From Streptomyces kurssanovii (GTDB lineage: Bacteria; Actinomycetota; Actinomycetes; Streptomycetales; Streptomycetaceae): DNA of 64,000 bases. The position numbers and the translations under genes are program-made. A model generated the notes under the pieces. It was not told the DNA's origin. It ran no database searches and saw only the letters and a list, made by a program, of their open reading frames with translations. The stretch spans positions 124,001-188,000 of the forward strand of contig NZ_BMTN01000011.1 in assembly GCF_014649695.1 (NCBI RefSeq). Direction: 5' to 3'. Each line of letters opens with the position of its first letter. The first letter of the stretch is position 1. Shown here piece after piece: positions 8,187 to 16,660 of this stretch.

Positions 8187-11100
8187 TCACGCCGCCCTGT
8201 CCCGCAGCGACACCACGCTCCGGCGTACCTCGGTGGTCGTGCCGTTCACCGTCACCGCCAGCGTGAACTCCCCGGGACGCAACGCCGTGAGACGGCCCGT
8301 CGCCGGGTCGAAGGCCGCCACGTGGCGGCCCCGTGCGCCGTCCGCCGGGCCGATGTGGAGGTTGGGCGAGCCGGACCAGTCCGCGCTGACGGGGAACGCC
8401 ACGGGAACGCGGCGCGTGCCCTGGACGACCGTCGCCTTCGCGTCCCCGCTCTCGCCGGGCCGCAGCGCCGCGGGCGCCTCCAGGCCGAGCCCGTCCACGT
8501 GCGTCCTGGTCTGGACGGAGAGCCAGTCGGGCCCGGCCTCCCACGGCGCCCTGCGCGCTGCCAACTGCTCGGCACGGGAGACGTCGTCGACGCCGACGAG
8601 CGACCAGCCCGTGAAGCCTCCCTCGTCCGCCGGACCGGCCGGGGCCTTGCCGGAGTTGCCGTTGACGAGGTAGGGCACACCGTCGACGTGCGCGGCGTGG
8701 AACACCCCGACATGGCTGCCGATCAGCGCCGCCCCCTTGCCGGTCGAACGGCGGAACTCCGCCAGCCAGTTCTCGATCAGCGCGGCCTCCTTGCGGTCGC
8801 CGAGCCGGCTGGCCTGCTGGACGGTCGGGTCACGCGGCGGGACGTGCTCGACGACCATCACGGACCCGATGCCCGCGTCGGCCGCCGCCGCGTCGAGCTG
8901 GGCGCGGAGCTCCTGGATCTGGGCGAGGCCGCCTCCCCGCAGCGTCAGGCTGGAGGTGTCCAGGGTGACGAAGCGGGTGCCCCGGTGGTCGAACGTGCGC
9001 TGCGCGGGCCCGAACTCGGCGACGAAGTTGTCGATCTTCCCGCCCATCACCTCGTGGTTGCCGGGCACGTAGTACCAGGGAAGGTCGTCCCCCAGTTCCT
9101 CTTCGAGCACGCGGCGCGCGAACGCCAGGTCGGCCGGTGAGCCCTCGTCCACCAGGTCGCCGTTGACGACGAGGAAGTCGGGCCGTGCCGCCTTGATCTC
9201 CCGGAGGGTCCGGCGGGCCTGGGCGACGATCGGGCTGTCCGGGGCGCGGGCGACGAACTGGGCGTCGGACATGACGGCGAACTGCCAGTCGCGCCCTTCC
9301 GTGACGGCCTCGGGATCGATCAGCGGGTCGACGACGGGAGGCACGCGCGGCAGATCGACCGCGGGGGGCACCTGGGCGTCGAGACCGTCGACGACGATCC
9401 CTCCGGTGTACTGCCGGTTCGCGGCGGTCTCCGCCAGGTAGAACCGGTGCACCGCCAGCGGCATCGCCGCGCCCTGCGGCACGTCGAATTCCACCTGCCG
9501 CCAGCCGGTCCAGGTGATGTAGGGCCCGCGCAGCAGCTGATCGGACCCGGCGGCGTCCTTCAGATGGAGGGTGGGCCAGGCGCCGTTGCCGTCACCCTTG
9601 ATCCAGAGGGTGAAGGACTGCGGCTGTCCGGCGACCGGGATCCGCTGCGGCGGGTTGGCGTAGGCGGCCCTCGTCGCCGTCGACCGGGTGAAGTCGTAGG
9701 TGAGGTTCAGCCCGGTGCCGTCGTGTCCGTCCGGTGTCGCCTCGACGGAGCCGCTCGCCCGGGCCTGGCTGAAGGTCCATGAGCCGGCGTCGTCGAAGCC
9801 CGTGACGGCCTGCTCGGCGAGGCCGACGCTCACGGCGAGCGTGGTGCTCACGCCTCCGGCGGTCGCGGTGATGCGCCCGGCGGCGTCGCGTCCGGTGCGC
9901 GCGGTGACGGTGAAGGAGCCGTGTCCGTCGTCGCGGACGTCGAACAGGCCGTGGTCGTAGTCGAGTCGTACGTCGGCGGGCTCGATCGGCGCGCTGTTGC
10001 CCTGGGCGTCGAGGCCGAGGACGCCGAAGGCGCCGGTCACGCCGGGATCGGCGAGGGAGACCCGGCGGGTGGTCGGCTCGATGCGGGCCAGGTCGTCGAG
10101 CACGGTGAGCCGGATGCCGCCCTCTGCGCCGGCGCGTTCGGCACGGACGTCGGTCGTGCCGCTGCGCCGGGCCCGGAAGACGCCGTCCTGGTCGACCCGG
10201 CCGACGGAGGGCCGCAGGGTGCGCCAGTGCGGGGCGCCGGCGGCCGGTCCGTACGTCTCGTCGTGGCCCGCGGCGGTGAGCCTGCGGGTGAGCCCGGGGA
10301 ACACCCGCTCCGGGTGACCGCCGAGCACCGGGTCGGCCGTGGGGGCCAGGGATGCCGGTACCGCGGTCTCGACCCAATAGCCGCGCAGCCTGCCGCTGCC
10401 GTCCGGGGCGGTGAGGGCCAGGCCGTTGGGGACCTCGCGCTCGCTGCCGTCGGAGGGGCTGTTCTCCACCTGGAGCGCGTCACTGCCCGGTTCGCGGGCG
10501 ACCAGGGTCGACGAGCCGCCGCCGTCGAGGTTCAGCGCGCTGTGCGCGCCGGCCTTCTTCATCATCAGGCCGAGCTCGGTGAGGGTGACGCCGCCGCTGT
10601 CGGCCTGCCGGCCGTCGACGGTGATGATCTGCATCGCCCGCCCGTCCTTCGAGAAGCCGACGGCGGTGCGGGGCGCGGCGGTGTTGTTGCCGGCGCCGTC
10701 GTGGTTCTGTGCGACGCCGTCGACGACGAGGAGTTCACGGCCGCCGACGGCGGTGCGCGGCACGGGGCCGCCGTCGGTGCGGGGCCGGTACTCCATCGTC
10801 ACCGCGTCACCCGGCCGCAGGGCCGCGAGTACGCCGGCCCCGGCCTCGCGGCCGACGAGGACCGTGGTGCCCGCGGGCACCGGCCCGGTGCCGGGCCGGT
10901 CGAGCACTTCGACGACCTTGCCGTCGCGTACGACCGCTTCCGCGACGGGCGTCGCCGTGTCGGTGGTGAGGGCACGGTCGGCCTCTCCCCATGCCGAGGT
11001 GTACGCCCCGATCGCGCCCGCCGGGACGTTGGCGGCGTTGTACGCGCCCAGCGGATGGGTTCCGCCGGGGACGGTGAGCGTGCCTTCGAAGTACATCTGC

Positions 11101-11660
11101 AGCACCCGGCCCGCGCCTTCCGGGCCGATCCCGACGGCCCGATGGGCTCCTGGGGCGGGCGAGTGGGTGATCTCGCCGTCCTTGACGCCGGGGCCCTGCG
11201 GCGCGCCGGTCTGGTTGATGTCGAAGAAGTCCCCGTTGATCGCCGCGACGGTGCGGCGGCCCTCGCCGGCGTCGTGCCGGGCGGCGAGCTCGGAGACGCT
11301 GCCGCGGTCGGCGACCTTTCCCGAGAACAGGTAGTCGGCCTGTATGCCGCTGCCCAGGTCGACGGAGAGCGCGTCGACGCGCAGCCACTTGTCGGCCTCG
11401 AGACGGTCGTACGAGGTGAGCCGGACGCCGGGTGCGATCGGCCGGGACGCGCGGGCGGTCTCGATGCCGTCGGGGTCGGCGACGGCTGTCTGGCTGGCGC
11501 CCGGCGCGCTGGCCGGCGGCGGTGCGATCGGCCGCAGTATTTCGGCGGACTGGCGTGGCGGGGGCGGTGGATCAGCGACGGCGGGGGCGGCGGCCCCTAC
11601 CACGAGTGCGGACAGCGTCGCGGCCAGCACGACGGTGTGTCTTGCTCTGCCAAGGCCCAC
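8187..11660 (-). CDS. Secreted phosphodiester glycosidase (NAGPA-like) fused to metallophosphatase
   Basis: A 1157-residue exported protein. GTG 11660 is preceded by AGGAG and opens a signal peptide (VVLAATLSALVVGAAAPAVA). Residues about 120-420 form a phosphodiester glycosidase/NAGPA-type domain with INGDFFDINQTGA and the hallmark ALNLDGGGSST. The middle third holds Ig-like and carbohydrate-binding-like segments. From about residue 790 a calcineurin-type metallophosphoesterase follows: SDAQFV, NGDLVDEG, YVPGNHE, EHVPP and GSHVGVFH supply the metal ligands. Together the domains could open sugar phosphodiesters and release phosphate from cell-wall or extracellular polymers. The substrate is not known. 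The gene stands alone. Confidence 0.88.
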   Translation of the reverse strand: MGLGRARHTVVLAATLSALVVGAAAPAVADPPPPPRQSAEILRPIAPPPASAPGASQTAVADPDGIETARASRPIAPGVRLTSYDRLEADKWLRVDALSVDLGSGIQADYLFSGKVADRGSVSELAARHDAGEGRRTVAAINGDFFDINQTGAPQGPGVKDGEITHSPAPGAHRAVGIGPEGAGRVLQMYFEGTLTVPGGTHPLGAYNAANVPAGAIGAYTSAWGEADRALTTDTATPVAEAVVRDGKVVEVLDRPGTGPVPAGTTVLVGREAGAGVLAALRPGDAVTMEYRPRTDGGPVPRTAVGGRELLVVDGVAQNHDGAGNNTAAPRTAVGFSKDGRAMQIITVDGRQADSGGVTLTELGLMMKKAGAHSALNLDGGGSSTLVAREPGSDALQVENSPSDGSEREVPNGLALTAPDGSGRLRGYWVETAVPASLAPTADPVLGGHPERVFPGLTRRLTAAGHDETYGPAAGAPHWRTLRPSVGRVDQDGVFRARRSGTTDVRAERAGAEGGIRLTVLDDLARIEPTTRRVSLADPGVTGAFGVLGLDAQGNSAPIEPADVRLDYDHGLFDVRDDGHGSFTVTARTGRDAAGRITATAGGVSTTLAVSVGLAEQAVTGFDDAGSWTFSQARASGSVEATPDGHDGTGLNLTYDFTRSTATRAAYANPPQRIPVAGQPQSFTLWIKGDGNGAWPTLHLKDAAGSDQLLRGPYITWTGWRQVEFDVPQGAAMPLAVHRFYLAETAANRQYTGGIVVDGLDAQVPPAVDLPRVPPVVDPLIDPEAVTEGRDWQFAVMSDAQFVARAPDSPIVAQARRTLREIKAARPDFLVVNGDLVDEGSPADLAFARRVLEEELGDDLPWYYVPGNHEVMGGKIDNFVAEFGPAQRTFDHRGTRFVTLDTSSLTLRGGGLAQIQELRAQLDAAAADAGIGSVMVVEHVPPRDPTVQQASRLGDRKEAALIENWLAEFRRSTGKGAALIGSHVGVFHAAHVDGVPYLVNGNSGKAPAGPADEGGFTGWSLVGVDDVSRAEQLAARRAPWEAGPDWLSVQTRTHVDGLGLEAPAALRPGESGDAKATVVQGTRRVPVAFPVSADWSGSPNLHIGPADGARGRHVAAFDPATGRLTALRPGEFTLAVTVNGTTTEVRRSVVSLRDRAA

Positions 11661-12086
11661 AAGTACTCCTGGAGGATGGCTGGTTGAGCGTGCAGTAAGC
11701 GCTGTCGGCGGACAGCATCGCCGGGCCAGGAGGATCGCGCCAGAGGTCGGGATGAAGGACGGGAGAACACAAGGAACGCAGGGCGGGAATCGTCGCCTGA
11801 CGGGGCGTCAGCACCCGGTGTCACCACGCCGATGCCCGGACAGCTGCGACGGCAGGGTGAAGTCCGGTGCCGCCGGAGTGCCCGCGGCGGGACGAACGCG
11901 CGCCGTCGTTCTACGGCCGACGCCGCCCCGCAGCCGGCCGGGCCACGGCGGCCGAACGCCCGCCGATGGCCGACGAGTCGGCGGACCGGAGGTGGGCGGA
12001 ACGCCGCCGTCGACGGCGGCGGGACCGTAGGCAGGTGGCACGAAGCACAGCCGACGGCGGTGGGACCGGCGGGCGCGGTGTCGTGG

Positions 12087-12276
12087 CCGGTGCCCCGGCC
12101 ACCGGCCGAAGTCTCCGGCCCCGGACACGGAGGCGACCGGCCCGCCGCGACGGGATACGCCGGGCCGCACGTGCAGCCGCACGCCGGTGCCCCGACCACC
12201 GGGTCGAAGTCTCCCGCCCCGGACACGGAGACGGCCGGCCGCGACGGGATACGCCGGCCGCGCGGGCGGCCGCACG
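12087..12276. repeat. Imperfect tandem duplication, two copies of about 95 bp
   Basis: Copy 1 is 12087-12183 and copy 2 is 12184-12276. Both start CCGGTGCCCC and share GACACGGAG and GCGACGGGATACGCCGG in the same order. Copy 2 differs by a few substitutions and small deletions. The duplication is non-coding. Confidence 0.8.
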
Positions 12277-12314
12277 AGGCGCGGCCGCAGGACGGCGTGG
12301 TCCGGGGCAGCGAA

Positions 12315-12345
12315 AGGCGGGCGGACCGTCGCGGTCCGCCCGCCT
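12315..12345. terminator. Strong hairpin terminator of the LAETG gene
   Basis: A 14-bp perfect stem (AGGCGGGCGGACCG with its complement) around a 3-nt loop, 9 nt beyond the minus-strand stop at 12354. Confidence 0.8.
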
Positions 12346-12353
12346 ACGTCATG

Positions 12354-12989
12354 TCAGTGCTGGGCACTACGGCGCTTGCGCGCGGCCCACATGATGCCGC
12401 CGCCGGCGAGGATCACCGCGGCAGCCGCTCCGGCGATGACCGGGGTGGCGCTGGAGCCACCGGTCTCGGCCAGGCCGCCGCCGGGCGTCCCGGTGCTCGG
12501 CGGCGCCGAAGGCGTCGCGGGCGCGCTGGTGGCCGGCGCGCTGGTGCTCGGCGTCTCGCTGGGGGTGGGCGAGGTCTCGCTCGGCGTCGGCGAGGGGGGC
12601 GTCGTCGACGGCGTCGGGCTCGGGGTCTCGTCCTCGCACACCGGCGCGGTCTTGGACTCGTCTCGCGAGAACTGGTCGCCGTCGCCGGCCACGACGACCA
12701 GACGGACGGTGAGTTCCTTGTCGTGCTCCGGAAGGTCGAGCTTGTCGTGGAATTCCTTCTTGAAGGTCTTCTTCGGCAGCAGTTCCTTGCCGTCCACCGT
12801 GATGGTCACGGTGTTCTCCTCGGTGGGGCTGTACGCGGTCAGGTCGACGCTGACCTCGTCACAGGTCACCGACCACACCGGCGTGTGCGCGATCGCCGGT
12901 GCGGCGGAAAGGCCGACGCCGAGTGCGCCGGCCGAAGCAACGGCTATGAGCGCTCCCGTACGCCGCCACGTTCTTCTGGTCTCTGTCAC
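12354..12989 (-). CDS. LAETG-anchored cell-wall protein (sortase E substrate)
   Basis: A 211-residue surface protein. A signal peptide (GALIAVASAGALGVGLSAAPAIA) precedes a small domain of about 90 residues (VWSVTCDEVSVDLTAY... to ...TAPVCED) with two cysteines that could pair. A Pro/Ser/Thr-rich wall spacer then leads to the sorting signal LAETGG, a hydrophobic helix and the basic tail ARKRRSAQH. LAxTG is the motif preferred by actinobacterial class E sortases. GTG 12989 is chosen because GGAGG lies 5 nt upstream; the long open frame further upstream is not coding. The role of the domain is unknown. Confidence 0.88.
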   Translation of the reverse strand: MTETRRTWRRTGALIAVASAGALGVGLSAAPAIAHTPVWSVTCDEVSVDLTAYSPTEENTVTITVDGKELLPKKTFKKEFHDKLDLPEHDKELTVRLVVVAGDGDQFSRDESKTAPVCEDETPSPTPSTTPPSPTPSETSPTPSETPSTSAPATSAPATPSAPPSTGTPGGGLAETGGSSATPVIAGAAAAVILAGGGIMWAARKRRSAQH

Positions 12990-13105
12990 TGATTCCTCCA
13001 CGATTACAGCGCCAATGCGTCTGGCGGTGCGCGCACAGTACCGCTGACGCCACAGGGCACCACAACCGCCCCATCCCCTTGAGGGATACGGCGGCTGAAA
13101 TCTCG

Positions 13106-13618
13106 TCAGTCGAGTCCGCGGCGCGTCGCGCGGGTCCACGCGGGCAGAACGAACCAGCACACCACGAACCACACCACCATGGCGACGACGAGCCACAGCG
13201 CGATCGTGTCGTCGAGCACCACCCGGAGGATGAGGAGGAGGGCGGACGCCATCGTGCACAGCAGCAGCACGAGACCGAGCACGGTCAGGCGGGACGCCCA
13301 GGAGACCGTCTGCGGCTTGAGCCGGCGGCCGGTGAGCATCCGGTGGAACGCGACGGGACCGATGAGCACCCCGGTGGTCGCGGCGCCCAGTACGACGGTC
13401 ACGGAGTAGATCGTCTGGTCGGTCTGCGACAGATCGACGAAGCGTGGCTGAAACGCGACCGTCAGCAGGAAACCGAAGAGGATCTGCACGCCCGTCTGCG
13501 CGACCCGCAATTCCTGGAGCAGGTCCGCCCACCTGCGGTCGGCCCTTTCCTCCTCTGTCTCGTCGCGGCCGCGTACGCCATTTCCCTTTCCATTGCCGTT
13601 GCCCCTTTTCCGGTCCAT
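13106..13618 (-). CDS. DUF6328-type four-helix membrane protein
   Basis: 170 residues: a charged N-terminus rich in Gly, Asn and Lys, then RWADLLQELRVAQTGVQILF, a segment typical of DUF6328. Four predicted membrane helices follow (about residues 45-60, 70-90, 110-130 and 138-160) and a basic tail. Function is unknown. The gene is divergent from the small hydrophobic protein at 13697. Confidence 0.82.
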   Translation of the reverse strand: MDRKRGNGNGKGNGVRGRDETEEERADRRWADLLQELRVAQTGVQILFGFLLTVAFQPRFVDLSQTDQTIYSVTVVLGAATTGVLIGPVAFHRMLTGRRLKPQTVSWASRLTVLGLVLLLCTMASALLLILRVVLDDTIALWLVVAMVVWFVVCWFVLPAWTRATRRGLD

Positions 13619-13696
13619 TACGCTCAGGCTCCATTCGTATCGGACAGTGTGTGCGACGGGAAAATGCGGGCACCCGCCGTCATGGAGGTGCAGACA

Positions 13697-13867
13697 ATGG
13701 TTCCTATCCTGCTCGTTCTCCTTCTCGCCGTCGTTCTGTTCGGCGCCGGATTCGCTTTGGAGGTCCTGTGGTGGATCGCCCTCGCCGTCCTGGTGATCTG
13801 GCTGCTGGGGTTCCTGATGCGCAGCACGACGGCGGGTGGCGGGCGCTCTCGCTGGTACAGGTGGTAG
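13697..13867 (+). CDS. Small hydrophobic membrane protein
   Basis: 56 residues. The first 45 are almost entirely hydrophobic (VPILLVLLLAVVLFGAGFAL, then VLWWIALAVLVIWLLGFLM), consistent with two short membrane helices, followed by a Gly/Arg/Trp tail. ATG 13697 has GGAGG 8 nt upstream. Proteins of this kind are common beside stress genes in Streptomyces and are annotated only as hydrophobic protein. The role is unknown. Confidence 0.75.
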   Translation: MVPILLVLLLAVVLFGAGFALEVLWWIALAVLVIWLLGFLMRSTTAGGGRSRWYRW

Positions 13868-13894
13868 TGGCAGTCGAGTGACGAAGGGCCGCTC

Positions 13895-14815
13895 CTAACG
13901 CAGGGCGGCAAGCCGGCGGCCGGCCGGGCCAAGTGCCCGCCGGCCGCCGAGCGCGTCGCCCCACGGGTCGGCGCGTGCCTGGTCGAGCGCGTCCGTGACC
14001 GTCCACCGCCGCGGACCCGTCCGCGGGTCGTCCAACTGGTCCCAGCTGATCGGCGTCGCGACCGGCGCGCCCGCCCTGGCACGCACCGAGTAGGGCGTCA
14101 CCGCGGTCTGCGCGTAGCCGTTGCGCTGTACGTCCAGATAGAGCCGGTCGCCGCGGGCCTGCTTGCGCACCGCGGTGGTCAGGTGGTCGGGGTCGCGGCG
14201 CGCGAGGGTCTCCGCCACCTCCTGGGCGAAGGAGCGCACCCCGTCGAAGTCGGTGTCGCCGGACAGGGGCACGATCACATGGAGCCCGCGGGAGCCGGTG
14301 GTCATCAGGACCGAGTTGAGGCGCAGATCGTCGAGGAGCTCACCGAGCTGCCGCGCCGCGCGTCGCACCGTCTCGAAGTCGTCGGCCGTGTCGCCCGAGG
14401 GATCCAGGTCGAACACCAGCCGGTCGGGCCGCTCGAGCCGGCCGGCCCGTGACTGCCACCGGTGGAAGGTGATGCACGCCTGGTCGACCAGGTGCATCAA
14501 CGTGGCGGTGTTGTCGCACACGGTGTGGACGACGGTGCCGCCCTCCTTGGCGACCTCCACCCTGCGCACCCAGTCCGGATAGCTCTCCGGGGTGTTCTTC
14601 TGTACGAAGCGGGGGCCGCCGACGCCGTCCGGGTGCCGCTCCAGCATCAGCGGACGGCCGCGCAGATGCGGCAGCATGTGCGGCGCGACGGCCCGGTAGT
14701 ACTCGGCGAGATCGGCCTTGGTGATGCCGTCGTCGGGGAAGAGCACCTTGTCCGGTCGATGGATCCCGACGGTCCGCCCGCCGGCCCGCACGGGGTGGGT
14801 CCGCTCTTCCTTCAC
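13895..14815 (-). CDS. ligD: LigD-type NHEJ polymerase domain protein
   Basis: A 306-residue stand-alone primase-polymerase of the bacterial LigD family. It shows VGIHRPDKVLFPDDGITKAD at the N-terminus, the catalytic DLDPSGD near residue 130 and the TTGSRGLHVIVPL loop. Nuclease and ligase domains are absent, so it would fill gaps for a separate ligase in non-homologous end joining. GTG 14815 overlaps the transketolase stop by 4 nt (GTGA), which indicates coupled translation as the third gene of an operon with NDH-2 and transketolase. Confidence 0.9.
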   Translation of the reverse strand: MKEERTHPVRAGGRTVGIHRPDKVLFPDDGITKADLAEYYRAVAPHMLPHLRGRPLMLERHPDGVGGPRFVQKNTPESYPDWVRRVEVAKEGGTVVHTVCDNTATLMHLVDQACITFHRWQSRAGRLERPDRLVFDLDPSGDTADDFETVRRAARQLGELLDDLRLNSVLMTTGSRGLHVIVPLSGDTDFDGVRSFAQEVAETLARRDPDHLTTAVRKQARGDRLYLDVQRNGYAQTAVTPYSVRARAGAPVATPISWDQLDDPRTGPRRWTVTDALDQARADPWGDALGGRRALGPAGRRLAALR

Positions 14816-16659
14816 GGGTGCACCATGGCTTCCGCCACGAGCAGGCGCACGGCGGCGCTGATGGACTCGGCGTCGATCCCGGAGGCGTGCAGCTGTTCCG
14901 CGGGCGCGGCGGACGCCGGGATGTTGCGCACCCCGAGCCGGATCAGCCGCGGCATGGGGCGTCCGTCGGAGAACGCTTCGGCCACAGCGTCGCCGAGGCC
15001 GCCCTCGGTGCGGTGGTCCTCCACGGTCAGCAGACAGCCGGTGTCGTTGGCCGCGCTCTGCAGGGTGCCCGCGTCGACGGGCTTGACCGAGTAGAGGTCG
15101 ACGACGCGTACCGGGATGCCTTCCCGTTCGAGGACGGCGGCGGCGGTCAGCGCCTCGTGGACGGTCACTCCCGCGGCGACGACGCACACGCGGTCGCGGT
15201 GCGAGGCGCGCAGCACCTTGGAGCCGCCGACGGGGAAGTCCTCCTCGGGGCCGTAGATCACCGGCATGTCGGAACGGCTGGTGCGCAGGTAGCTCACGTT
15301 CGGCAGGTCGGCCATGGCCGCGACGAGCCGCGCGGTCTGGTTGGCGTCGCAGGGGTAGAGGACGGTGCTGCCGGGCACCGAGCGGAACATCGCGAGGTCC
15401 TCGAGTCCCATCTGCGAGGGCCCGTCCTGGCCGATGGCGACGCCGGCGTGGGATCCGACGAGATTGACGGAAGCGCGGCTGACGGCGGCCATCCGTATGA
15501 AGTCGTGGGCGCGGGTCAAGAAGGCGGCGAACGTGGCGGCGTAGGGGACGTAGCCCCGGGTGAAAAGGCCGACGGCGGCGGCCACGAGCTGCTGTTCCGC
15601 GATGTAGCACTCGAAATGGCGGCCGGGGTGTTCCTTGGCGAAGTACTCGGTGCGCGTCGAGTCGCCGACCTCGGCGTCGAGCGCGACGACGTCCGTGCGT
15701 GCGGAGCCCAGAGCGGCCAGCGCCTGCCCGTACGCGGTGCGGGTGGCGACCTCGTCGCCCATGTCGTACGCGGGGAGGGTGAGTCCGCCGGTGTGCCGCT
15801 CGTGCAGCACCTGGGCCGCCGGCGGCTGCTGGACCGCGATCCTGGCGGTGCGCACACCGCCCAGTTCCGCTATCGCGTCCGCCGCCTCGGCGAGGGGCTT
15901 GCCGTGCTTGCCCTCCTGGTCCGCCACGGCGGCCACTCCGTGCCCCTTCTCGGTGCGGGCGATGACGGCGGTGGGGCGGCCGACGGTGTCGGCGGCCTCC
16001 GACAGGGCGTCGTCGACGGCCCTGACGTCGTGCCCGTCGATCTCGACGGTGTGCCAGCCGAAGGCCTGGAGCCGGCGGGCGTACGCGTCGAGGTCCCAGC
16101 CGAAGCGGGTGGGGCCGCGCTGGCCGAGCCGGTTCACGTCGAGGATCAGCGTCAGGTTGTCCAGCCGTTCGAAGGAGGCGTGCTCCACGGCCTCCCAGAC
16201 GGATCCCTCCGCCATCTCGCTGTCGCCGGACAGCACCCACACGCGGTACGGGATCTGGTCCAGCCGCTTGCCGGCGAGGGCCATGCCGACCCCGACGGGC
16301 AGTCCCTGGCCGAGCGAGCCGGTGGCCACGTCGACCCAGGGCAGCCGGGGTGTGGGGTGTCCTTCGAGACGGCTGCCGTGTCGGCGGAAGGTCAGAAGTT
16401 CCTCGTCGTCGATGGCTCCGGCCGCCACGTACATGGCGTACAGGAGGGGTGACGCGTGCCCCTTGGAGAGCACGAGCCGGTCGTTGCCCGGGTGTTCGGG
16501 CCGGCCGAAGTCGTAGCGCAGGTGGTGGGCGAGCAGCACGGCGCCGAGGTCGGCCGCGGACATGGAAGACGTGGGATGCCCGGAGCCCGCGGCATCGGCG
16601 GCGCGTACCGCGTCGACGCGCAACTGCTGGGCGAGCTCGGTGAGTTGTTCGTCCTGCAT
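14812..16659 (-). CDS. Transketolase
   Basis: A 615-residue thiamine-diphosphate enzyme that moves two-carbon units between sugar phosphates in the pentose phosphate pathway. Visible motifs are GHPTSSMSAADLGAVL, KGHASPLLYAMY, GDSEMAEGSVWEA (TPP site; the usual G-D-G reads G-D-S), the catalytic-Glu region DAEVGDSTRTEYF, and SHAGVAIGQDGPSQM in the pyrimidine domain. It is single-chain though shorter than the usual 660-700. ATG 16659 begins 1 nt after the NDH-2 stop. Its place in a redox/repair operon suggests a stress paralogue rather than the housekeeping copy. Confidence 0.9.
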   Translation of the reverse strand: MQDEQLTELAQQLRVDAVRAADAAGSGHPTSSMSAADLGAVLLAHHLRYDFGRPEHPGNDRLVLSKGHASPLLYAMYVAAGAIDDEELLTFRRHGSRLEGHPTPRLPWVDVATGSLGQGLPVGVGMALAGKRLDQIPYRVWVLSGDSEMAEGSVWEAVEHASFERLDNLTLILDVNRLGQRGPTRFGWDLDAYARRLQAFGWHTVEIDGHDVRAVDDALSEAADTVGRPTAVIARTEKGHGVAAVADQEGKHGKPLAEAADAIAELGGVRTARIAVQQPPAAQVLHERHTGGLTLPAYDMGDEVATRTAYGQALAALGSARTDVVALDAEVGDSTRTEYFAKEHPGRHFECYIAEQQLVAAAVGLFTRGYVPYAATFAAFLTRAHDFIRMAAVSRASVNLVGSHAGVAIGQDGPSQMGLEDLAMFRSVPGSTVLYPCDANQTARLVAAMADLPNVSYLRTSRSDMPVIYGPEEDFPVGGSKVLRASHRDRVCVVAAGVTVHEALTAAAVLEREGIPVRVVDLYSVKPVDAGTLQSAANDTGCLLTVEDHRTEGGLGDAVAEAFSDGRPMPRLIRLGVRNIPASAAPAEQLHASGIDAESISAAVRLLVAEAMVHP

Positions 16660-16660
16660 C

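Larger units (their letters stand above)
11661..12353. other. Intergenic stretch with degenerate repeats
   Basis: About 690 bases without a supported gene, between the glycosidase start and the 3' end of the LAETG protein. It is rich in CGGCG-type short repeats and includes a roughly 95-bp imperfect tandem duplication (12087-12276) and a terminator hairpin (12315-12345). The open frames across it are Arg/Pro-rich and lack family motifs. Confidence 0.6.

Noticed and set aside
9921-11687. 588-codon plus-strand frame opposite the glycosidase
   Set aside because: No motif; the minus-strand protein has a signal peptide and clear domains.
11832-12992. Open frames across the gap upstream of the LAETG gene
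   Set aside because: Arg/Gly/Pro-rich with tandem repeats, no start signal, and antisense to the LAETG protein over part of the length.
13895-16240. 781-codon reading of the LigD frame extended upstream
   Set aside because: Residues before GTG 14815 are an out-of-frame reading of transketolase; the coupled GTG start explains the gene.
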